NCBI GenBank assembly: GCA_021785935.1
Contig: JAJYOG010000005.1
Span: forward strand, 25,009 to 89,008
Direction: 5' to 3'
Source: Actinomycetes bacterium
GTDB lineage: Bacteria; Actinomycetota; Thermoleophilia; BMS3ABIN01
DNA: 64,000 nt
The notes under the pieces were generated by a model. That model searched no databases. It saw only the letters and a list, made by a program, of their open reading frames with translations, and was not told where the DNA came from. Position 1 is the first letter of the stretch, and each line of letters starts with the position of its first letter. The translations under genes were made by a program, and so were the position numbers. This document shows, one piece after another, positions 58,094 through 64,000 of this stretch.

Positions 58094-59527
58094 CTATTTT
58101 GACGCTTCCGGCGCTGGTTTCGCTTCTTTTTCCTTGGCCGGCTCTTTCGCCGCCGTCTTTTCCGCCGTGCCTTCCTTGGCTTTGGCCTCAGCCGGCTCCT
58201 TCTCCTTAGCCTTCCCGGCCCTAACCGGAACCGCTATTGCCTTATCCGCTATTAAGTGCAAAGCCTTGTTTCTGAGCAGATCGTCCCGGATCTCCTGTTC
58301 GCGATTCTGTTCCCGGGTCTTCTCCAGCAACTCCTTGGGATCCTTGCCCATATGCGCGGCGGCACTGTTGAGTTCCTCCTCGAAATCCTCGTCGCTGACT
58401 TCAAGGCCCTCCTTGTCGGCGATCGTCTCCAGCAAAAGTTCCTGCTTCAGCACAGCTTCGGCCTGTTTGTGAAAATGTTCGCTAAAAGCCTGCTTCTGCT
58501 CATCCGTCTGCTCCATGTAATCCTTGACCGACGCGCCCTGGGCTTCCATGGAATAAATAAACTCCAGTTCAATCTGATGGGCTCTGGATTCAACCATGGG
58601 CTGCGGGATGACAACCTCCGCGTCCTCGAGCACCTTGTCAAGCACCCGCTGGCGGAAAGCGCTCTCGGCGGCAGCCTCGCGGCTCTTCATGATGCGCGCC
58701 TCGATATCCTTGCGGAGTTCGTCAATCGTGTCGAATTCGCTGTTCTCGCCGGCAAAAGCGTCATCGGCCTCGGGCAGCACCCGCTCCTTGATCTCCTTGA
58801 CCGTTACGTCAAACTGGGCCTCCTTGCCAGCAAGCTCTTCCGGCTTGTAGGTTTCCGGGAAAGTCAGCGTAAGCTTTTTCGACTGGCCTTTCTCCATTCC
58901 TGCAATCTGCTCCTCAAATCCGGGGATAAACTGCTGGCTGCCCAATTCGAGCATATAATCGGTGCCAGCGCCGCCATCGAGGGCTTCACCATCGAGATAG
59001 CCGGTGAAATCAATGAGAACATAATCACCGTCAGCAGCCGGGCGTTCCTCGATTTCCTCGAGCCTGGACACGCGCTTGCGCAGCCGGTCGATCTCTTCAT
59101 CGACCTCGCCATCCTTCAGCTCCGGGGTGTCCTTCTCCACTTCGAGGCCGGCGTATTTTCCAATTTTCGGCGGCGGCATCACCGCCACGGTCGCTTTAAA
59201 TAAATACGGCTTGCTTTCATCCTCGATCTGCTCGAAATCGATTTCAGGCTTGTCTATTGGCTTGGTCCGGGTTTCCTTGACCGCGGCCTCGTACCAGCCC
59301 GGCAGCGCGTCCTCGAGCGCGTGCGCGTGAATGGCATCCTTGCCGAAATGGGAAATGAGCACGGGGCGGGGCACTTTACCGGGGCGGAAGCCGGAAATCT
59401 TCACTCCGCGTCCCAGCTCCTTGATGGTCTTGTCGACTTGCGCTTTCACTTCCTCCGCGGGAATCTCCACCACGAGTTCGACCTTGTCGCCTTCGAGCGT
59501 ATTTACCTTCGTTTTGATGTCAGCCAT
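58094..59527 (-). CDS. tig: trigger factor (peptidyl-prolyl isomerase chaperone)
   Basis: 477 residues. The ribosome-binding domain has [13 protein letters not shown]; the FKBP-like domain has [18 protein letters not shown]-terminal helical domain and a 46-residue Lys/Ala/Glu/Pro-rich tail complete it. It binds new chains at the ribosome exit. The ATG at 59527 is used; eight extra residues to 59551 are possible. First of the tig-clpP-clpX-lon set. Confidence 0.94.
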   Translation of the reverse strand: MADIKTKVNTLEGDKVELVVEIPAEEVKAQVDKTIKELGRGVKISGFRPGKVPRPVLISHFGKDAIHAHALEDALPGWYEAAVKETRTKPIDKPEIDFEQIEDESKPYLFKATVAVMPPPKIGKYAGLEVEKDTPELKDGEVDEEIDRLRKRVSRLEEIEERPAADGDYVLIDFTGYLDGEALDGGAGTDYMLELGSQQFIPGFEEQIAGMEKGQSKKLTLTFPETYKPEELAGKEAQFDVTVKEIKERVLPEADDAFAGENSEFDTIDELRKDIEARIMKSREAAAESAFRQRVLDKVLEDAEVVIPQPMVESRAHQIELEFIYSMEAQGASVKDYMEQTDEQKQAFSEHFHKQAEAVLKQELLLETIADKEGLEVSDEDFEEELNSAAAHMGKDPKELLEKTREQNREQEIRDDLLRNKALHLIADKAIAVPVRAGKAKEKEPAEAKAKEGTAEKTAAKEPAKEKEAKPAPEASK

Positions 59528-59643
59528 TGGGCTCCTATTTCGGGGACACAATACTTAATTCAATACTAAATTTTCGCCAAGCCTAGATGTTAAAGAAGAT
59601 TGACGCCAATGTCCAAATCCTTGGTGGATTTCAGACGTCAGAC

Positions 59644-59729
59644 TGGTGCGGGCGAGAGGATTTGAACCTCCACAGGGAGAACCCTACCAGCTCCTAAGGC
59701 TGGCGCGTCTACCATTCCGCCACGCCCGC
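59644..59729 (-). tRNA. tRNA-Leu, anticodon UAG, with encoded CCA
   Basis: The minus strand starts GCGGGCG and ends CGCCCGC-A-CCA (3' end 59644). The D arm has GCGGAATGGTAGACGC. The anticodon stem CCAGC/GCTGG encloses CTTAGGA, giving TAG. A long variable arm (AGGGTTCTCCCT) and T arm with GGTTCAAATCC mark a class II tRNA-Leu. Confidence 0.95.
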
Positions 59730-59867
59730 TAATATTGTGATGCGTTGCAGGCCTCATTTGAAATGCGCTGCAGACATTGTGCTTAAGCATGGATTATATG
59801 ACATTCCATACAAATCGCGGAAGCAGGCTAAAGCCCTGTTTGATATATTTCCACACTTTTTGACACT

Positions 59868-59896
59868 TTGACAAAAATATATTTTGTATTTAAAAG
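59868..59896 (+). promoter_or_regulatory. candidate promoter of the DUF2334 deacetylase gene
   Basis: A perfect TTGACA (59868-59873) is followed after 17 bases by TAAAAG (59891-59896, weak). A second TTGACA lies at 59860-59865. The gap 59730-59975 is A/T-rich with no gene visible. Confidence 0.4.
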
Positions 59897-59975
59897 TATT
59901 GTGGTCAAGTTTTACAAGTTCGAGATACTGCGGTAAAATAGAAAAGTCCTGTTTGCGGGAAAGTACATTCTTGTG

Positions 59976-62012
59976 ATGAAAACAATAATCCTCAGCCCAC
60001 TAATTTTCGTCGTCTGCCTCCTGGCATTTACCGGAACCGCCTTCAGCCAGACCGGGAAAGCGCTGATTCTCGTTGATGAGCCCTTCGCGCCGGGAACAGC
60101 CGCCGCCTCCCAGCGAACCCTCGAAAATCTCCTTGGCCATTTTGACCTCGCCTATGACGTCAAGACCGTCGATTCATACGCGGCAGGCGACGTCGACCGT
60201 TACCAGGCAACCTTCTACCTGGGCTCCACTTTTGACCGGGCCCTCCCCCCTGTTTTCCTCCAGGATGTGCTTGCAACCAACAGCCGCGTCGTCTGGATCA
60301 GCTACAACATCTGGAAGGCGGCCTGGGATTACCAGGCCCAGTTTGAAAGCCGTTTCGGTTTTCGTTTCATCCAGGAACTGGGAACCGGAAATTTCAAGAA
60401 GGTTAACTACGGCGGCCAGACTTTTGTGCGCACGCAGTCGGACTACGGCCAGCTTTCCATCCTCAACGCGGCCAAGGCCAGTACGAAAGCAACCATCACC
60501 AACGGCACCAAATCCCGCCCTTATGTCATCCAGAGCGGCAATTTCTGGTATGTGGCCGACGACCCCATGTCACAAGGAGCCGAAGACAGCCCCTACCTGG
60601 CATTTTGCGACCTGTTGCACGACATGCTTGGCATCCAGCACGCGGCGTCACACAAGGCCCTGGTGCGCATAGAGGATATTGACGCCACTGAGGATCCGGC
60701 CCGCATCAGGGCGATCGCGGATTATCTTTACAGCGAGTCCGTACCGTTCAGCCTGGCGGTTATCCCCAGCTTCCGTGATCCCCTTGGCGCCTGGGGACCT
60801 CCCATGACCAAGGAAATCTATCAGAGCCCCGAGCTGGTGAGCGCGCTTAATTACGCCGTCACGAAGGGCGGAACCATCATTATGCACGGCTACACCCACC
60901 AGTACGGCACGGTGGCAAACCCCACGAACGGTGTCTCCGGAGTAGACTCAGAATTCTACATTCAGCAGACCGACGCAACGGGTCAGATCAACGACATCGG
61001 CCCCGTGCCCGAGGACTCACCCGCCTGGGTGCAAGGCAGGATCGACAGTGGCCTTGGCATCCTGCAGACGGCCGGCTTCGCCCGGCCCAGGATCTGGGAG
61101 ACGCCGCATTATCTGGCCGCCGATGCCGACTATCCCGTTTTCACCAGTAATTTCGACGCGATCTACGAACGCTTCGACTACATCTATTTCCCCTATATAA
61201 TCAACCGCACTGAATACGGCGGCCGGCTAATCCCAGAAAATCTTGGCTATATTTCAGGCACTGATAGTCCACCTTCGCTGCTCATCAACCGCGCCGGCAA
61301 GAACCTGGCGATCAGGGATGGCTTCGCCAGCTTCTTCTTTCATTCCGAGGAGAACATCAATGACCTGAAGGCAACGGTTGCCGGCATCAAAGCCAAGGGT
61401 TTTACCTTTGTCGATGTCAACATGCTAATGCCTGCCGCGGATACAACCGCGCCGGAGATCATCGCCCACTGGCCGGACGGAACCATCTACGGTGACGCCA
61501 ATACGGTTTACGTTCGCTACGCGGATTATGGTGGCAGCGGCATCGATCCGGCGACAGGTGTGAGCGTCACTCTCGACGGCAAGGCGATGAGCGGATGCAC
61601 TGTTACCGACGAACTCGTCGGCTGCCCTTATCAGGGATTGGCTTCTGGCGTGCACCAAGTAGGCGGCAGTGCCACCGACAGGGCTGGCAACGCGGCGGCG
61701 ATTAGCTTTGTGTTTACGATCGCCGATACAACCGCACCGGAGATCATCGCCCACTGGCCGGACGGAACCATCTACGGTGACGCCAATACGGTTTACGTTC
61801 GCTACGCGGATTATGGTGGCAGCGGCATCGATCCGGCGACAGGTGTGAGCGTCACTCTCGACGGCAAGGCGATGAGCGGATGCACTGTTACCGACGAACT
61901 CGTCGGCTGCCCTTATCAGGGATTGGCTTCTGGCGTGCACCAAGTAGGCGGCAGTGCCACCGACAGGGCTGGCAACGCGGCGGCGATCGGATTCGAGTTC
62001 ACGATTGGGTAA
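59976..62012 (+). CDS. secreted DUF2334 polysaccharide-deacetylase-like protein with two identical-looking C-terminal modules
   Basis: About 678 residues. A signal peptide (about 1-25, ending AFS) leads to a Rossmann-like domain with ILVDEPFAPG. The DUF2334/NodB-like barrel has RIEDIDATEDP (metal Asp) and IIMHGYTHQYG (His pair), followed by GFARPRIWETPHY. The end is a tandem pair of 95-residue modules, each with TAPEIIAHWPDG, a Gly-rich loop, two cysteines (SGCTVTDELVGC) and TDRAGNAAAI. They look like Ig-like domains. The two copies have nearly the same DNA (61440-61724 and 61725-62009). The family acts on N-acetylated exopolysaccharide or cell wall. A plus-strand gene after the tRNA. Confidence 0.85.
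   Translation: MKTIILSPLIFVVCLLAFTGTAFSQTGKALILVDEPFAPGTAAASQRTLENLLGHFDLAYDVKTVDSYAAGDVDRYQATFYLGSTFDRALPPVFLQDVLATNSRVVWISYNIWKAAWDYQAQFESRFGFRFIQELGTGNFKKVNYGGQTFVRTQSDYGQLSILNAAKASTKATITNGTKSRPYVIQSGNFWYVADDPMSQGAEDSPYLAFCDLLHDMLGIQHAASHKALVRIEDIDATEDPARIRAIADYLYSESVPFSLAVIPSFRDPLGAWGPPMTKEIYQSPELVSALNYAVTKGGTIIMHGYTHQYGTVANPTNGVSGVDSEFYIQQTDATGQINDIGPVPEDSPAWVQGRIDSGLGILQTAGFARPRIWETPHYLAADADYPVFTSNFDAIYERFDYIYFPYIINRTEYGGRLIPENLGYISGTDSPPSLLINRAGKNLAIRDGFASFFFHSEENINDLKATVAGIKAKGFTFVDVNMLMPAADTTAPEIIAHWPDGTIYGDANTVYVRYADYGGSGIDPATGVSVTLDGKAMSGCTVTDELVGCPYQGLASGVHQVGGSATDRAGNAAAISFVFTIADTTAPEIIAHWPDGTIYGDANTVYVRYADYGGSGIDPATGVSVTLDGKAMSGCTVTDELVGCPYQGLASGVHQVGGSATDRAGNAAAIGFEFTIG
61440..62009 (+). 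repeat. two tandem 285-bp repeats inside the deacetylase gene
   Basis: Two in-phase copies of 285 bp (61440-61724, 61725-62009). They match base for base over almost the whole length; the few differences I see are near the start (GCGCCGG versus GCACCGG) and end of each unit. A recent duplication or gene conversion fits. Confidence 0.92.
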
Positions 62013-62036
62013 TAGGAGATTTGACCGAGTATTTTG

Positions 62037-62060
62037 ATCCGAATGTACATCCGAATGTAC
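62037..62060. repeat. 12-bp perfect tandem repeat next to a promoter
   Basis: ATCCGAATGTAC occurs twice without a gap (62037-62048, 62049-62060). It ends 5 bases before the -35 box at 62066, where an activator site would sit. Confidence 0.7.
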
Positions 62061-62065
62061 ACATA

Positions 62066-62094
62066 TTGAAAAAGCATTGTAAATCAATTATCAT
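62066..62094 (+). promoter_or_regulatory. promoter of the diguanylate cyclase gene
   Basis: TTGAAA (62066-62071), a 17-base spacer and TATCAT (62089-62094). Transcription would start near 62101, about 54 bases before the ATA codon proposed as start. Confidence 0.55.
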
Positions 62095-62154
62095 CGTGAA
62101 GTTTACATAAAGCGGGATTTTAAGATTTCAAACTGACACGAGAACTGGAACTCC

Positions 62155-63138
62155 ATAAAAACAGAAAGCACCCCAACCCGAACGGCTCCCCGGTTAGCCG
62201 ACAAGGCCAGTAGCTCCCTGAAAAACCGGGAAACGGAGGTCATCAAGGAATGGCTTAAGGCAACCATTGACGACCTGGAGCTGCTTTCCCTCCAGACTTT
62301 TCCTGCACAGGCGCTGTCCACCACCCTCCCCCGGCTTATCTCCCATATAGCAGAGAACTTGCTCACTCCTTCCGGGGATGCCTTCGGCGGCGCCAAATTC
62401 GAGGAGCTGATCTTGCAACTGGCCAGCGTCCGCAAAGAAAATGCCTCGATAATCAAGGTTTTCGAAGATTATTCCCTATTGCGCCGCCTGCTTATCGAAG
62501 CCCTGGCCAAAGACCTACGCGGTTCGGACCAGGAATTAATTCTGGTCCTGAAGAGCCTTGACGAGTGTTTCGAACAGATATTCAAGCATGGCCTTGAGCT
62601 TCATATGGAAAGAAGTTCCGAGGGACTCCAGCGCCTGGCGGATACCGACGCCATGACCGGCCTGTTTAATGTTCGCCATTTCGAGCGCCGGCTGCACGAA
62701 AACCTGGAGATGTTCAATCGCTACCAGATACCGTTTTCCATGATGATGATCGACATTGACGGAATGAAGCAGTTGAACGACACCGAAGGCCACCAAATGG
62801 GAGATCGGGCCCTCATACATCTGGCTCAGATCATGACCAGCCAAAAACGCGAAACCGATATCGCCGTCAGACATGGAGGGGATGAGTTCTTCCTGCTGAT
62901 GCCAGGGATATCCTCCGGGGATGCTGAATCAGTAGCTGAACGTATCATCAACGATGTCAATTTGATTCATGAGAGCACCGGAGGCCGGGAAATGTCCAGC
63001 GTATCCATCGGCGTCGTTTCCTGCCCCGAGAACGGGACCGAAGCTGGGCTCTTGCGTGCCCGCGCAGACAAGGCGCTCTATCTGGCCAAGCGGATGGGCG
63101 GCGGCTCTGTAGCGCGTTGCCGTGAAGGGGAAAAGTAA
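62155..63138 (+). CDS. diguanylate cyclase with N-terminal RsbRD-like domain
   Basis: The GGDEF domain shows TDAMTGLFNVRHF, MIDIDGMKQLND, the inhibitory site RETD and the intact signature GGDEF, so it should make cyclic di-GMP. Upstream the frame reads IKEWLKATIDDLELL and LPRLISHIAENLL, which resemble the RsbRD_N helical domain. That part has no ATG, GTG or TTG until TTG 62359; the first likely codon is ATA 62155. With that start the protein is 327 residues. It lies after a promoter (62066-62094) with a tandem 12-bp repeat. Confidence 0.82.
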   Translation: MKTESTPTRTAPRLADKASSSLKNRETEVIKEWLKATIDDLELLSLQTFPAQALSTTLPRLISHIAENLLTPSGDAFGGAKFEELILQLASVRKENASIIKVFEDYSLLRRLLIEALAKDLRGSDQELILVLKSLDECFEQIFKHGLELHMERSSEGLQRLADTDAMTGLFNVRHFERRLHENLEMFNRYQIPFSMMMIDIDGMKQLNDTEGHQMGDRALIHLAQIMTSQKRETDIAVRHGGDEFFLLMPGISSGDAESVAERIINDVNLIHESTGGREMSSVSIGVVSCPENGTEAGLLRARADKALYLAKRMGGGSVARCREGEK

Positions 63139-63275
63139 CCCTGCCTCTTCCGTATTCACGTTATTTCAGCCACGCTCCAACCAACTTCAATTTTTTTCAA
63201 GAATTACCTGCGGCGACGCCTGATGATCAGCGTACCAAATCCGGCTGACGCCAGGCCAATCGCTGATCACTATAC

Positions 63276-63818
63276 TTAAACCCAAATTGCGGGCTCTTTA
63301 TGAAAAGTGCTTGCCATTACTTCCATAGCGTTGGATGCCGTTCCATCCGCTTGGCTGTCGGTTTGGCTGTCACTCGAAGGTTCTGGACGATTCAGTTGGC
63401 TAGAGGCGTCACTGTAAGTAATTTTATCTAGCTTCCATTCTCCATCCTCAACAATGAGGCGTACAATAATCTTGTCTGTCACTTGCTGTTTTTCAGTGAT
63501 CATCGTTAACTCGCCTTTAGCAACCGCTCTATTTTCTCTAGTGGAAACCTCGTCGATTCTGACAGTAATGATATTCTGTACTACTTGAAGCTGTTCTTGA
63601 CAGGCTTTGAGTTCTTCAGCGTGACTTGCACCCGGTTTATATTTAAAGTTTGAAGAATGCAGGTCCAGGTGTTTATCACAATCTTTATCATTTGCAGCTT
63701 GGAAATATTCATTAATTGCTTGCTCCGGCGTGTTTGATATCGAATTTCCACACGCAATTATCATCATTATCAAAGAGCTTACAAAAATTGTAGCGATGAG
63801 GAAAATTATATATTTCAT
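63276..63818 (-). CDS. predicted lipoprotein, unknown function
   Basis: 180 residues. A signal with the lipobox-like MIIACG (Cys 23) is followed by TPEQAINEYFQAANDKDCDKHLDLH, a start typical of NTF2-like/DUF4878-type folds, then beta-strands with VRLIVEDGEWKLDKI. A Ser/Asp/Gln tail ends it. It is less GC-rich than its neighbours. Lies opposite to the genes beside it. The gap 63139-63275 holds an inverted repeat (GATCAGCG/CGCTGATC) only. Confidence 0.65.
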   Translation of the reverse strand: MKYIIFLIATIFVSSLIMMIIACGNSISNTPEQAINEYFQAANDKDCDKHLDLHSSNFKYKPGASHAEELKACQEQLQVVQNIITVRIDEVSTRENRAVAKGELTMITEKQQVTDKIIVRLIVEDGEWKLDKITYSDASSQLNRPEPSSDSQTDSQADGTASNAMEVMASTFHKEPAIWV

Positions 63819-63907
63819 TTAACTGCTCATCCTATTAGCTCAGGTTCCGTCCGGACCGGCTGATATCTTCTGTTTATCAGCAGATCTGCCAAGCAGGAGG
63901 TAACGCC

Positions 63908-64000
63908 GTGAACGGGCCCAAGACACTGATAGAGTTTATGGAAATGTACAAAACCGAGGAAGATTGCCGCAGTGCTCTTTTTAACCACAAATGGCCGGAG
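63908..64000 (+). mobile_element. 5' end of an IS1595-type transposase gene, cut by the window edge
   Basis: A GTG with AGGAGGTAACGCC before it opens 31 residues that reach the end of the window. FMEMYKTEEDCRSALFNHKWPE resembles the N-terminus of IS1595-family transposases (a zinc-ribbon domain would follow). I cannot see the terminal inverted repeat in 63840-63907, so element boundaries are unknown. Confidence 0.65.

Noticed and set aside
63206..63260. GATCAGCG/CGCTGATC inverted repeat
   Set aside because: The loop is about 30 bases and no T run follows; could be an operator, but nothing supports it.
63841..63907. Possible terminal inverted repeat of the IS1595-type element
   Set aside because: The other end lies outside the window, so the repeat cannot be confirmed.

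Overview
The window is one long, mostly minus-strand block of bacterial housekeeping genes with a few plus-strand modules set into it and a more variable right end. GC content looks moderately high. The gene orders plsX-acpP-rnc-smc-ftsY-ffh-rpsP-KH-rimM-trmD-rplS-lepB-rnhB-yraN-comM-dprA-xerC-whiG and valS-folC-ndk-maf-mreBCD-mrdA-rodA-TIGR03960-TIGR03936-rng-rplU-rpmA-obgE, with a FliA/WhiG-type sigma factor, suggest a deep-branching Gram-positive, most likely an anaerobic or microaerophilic Actinomycetota lineage. The affiliation is inference from gene order. An anaerobic-type respiratory cytochrome (NapC/NrfH-like) is cut by the left edge.

Layout. 1-1461: partial NapC-like gene, divergent promoters, a 44-residue membrane peptide and a DUF192 lipoprotein. 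1547-8368 (minus, own promoter upstream of rplS): rplS, lepB, rnhB, yraN, comM, dprA, xerC, whiG, covering translation, secretion, genome maintenance and DNA uptake/recombination. 8713-12686: an inserted module whose plus-strand part has a consensus promoter, a fluoride riboswitch with terminator, a dynamin-family GTPase, a CPA-type cation/proton antiporter and a possible 42-residue membrane peptide. 12848-26328 (minus): plsX, acpP, rnc, smc, ftsY, DUF202, ffh, rpsP, KH, rimM, trmD, tauE, interrupted by a plus-strand membrane glycosyltransferase whose start codon overlaps that of trmD.

26442-40244: a small membrane peptide, a GT4 glycosyltransferase, a PfkB sugar kinase, a DD-carboxypeptidase, a LysM protein, pyrF, obgE, a frameshifted small membrane protein gene, rpmA, rplU, rng, the TIGR03936/TIGR03960 pair and a DUF697 protein. 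40225-45916: the rod-shape operon mreB-mreC-mreD-mrdA-rodA with its own promoter. 45966-53720: maf, ndk, a zinc-ribbon membrane protein, folC with a long histone-H1-like tail, valS and a membrane glycosyltransferase. 53780-59527: the proteostasis set tig-clpP-clpX-lon. Then tRNA-Leu(UAG) and an accessory end: a secreted DUF2334 deacetylase with a perfect-looking internal duplication, an RsbRD_N/GGDEF diguanylate cyclase, a lipoprotein and the 5' end of an IS1595-type transposase.

The most interesting signal is at 9379-12686. A fluoride riboswitch with all expected helices and a mutually exclusive terminator controls not CrcB/Fluc or CLC-F but a dynamin-like GTPase translationally coupled to an antiporter. 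This suggests a fluoride-stress response that combines membrane remodelling or repair with ion/proton exchange.

Other recurring oddities are Lys/Ala-rich tails on several housekeeping proteins (FolC, L21, trigger factor, Rng), two genes whose best start position is an ATA codon, short dispersed-looking direct repeats between genes, and several very small membrane-protein genes.
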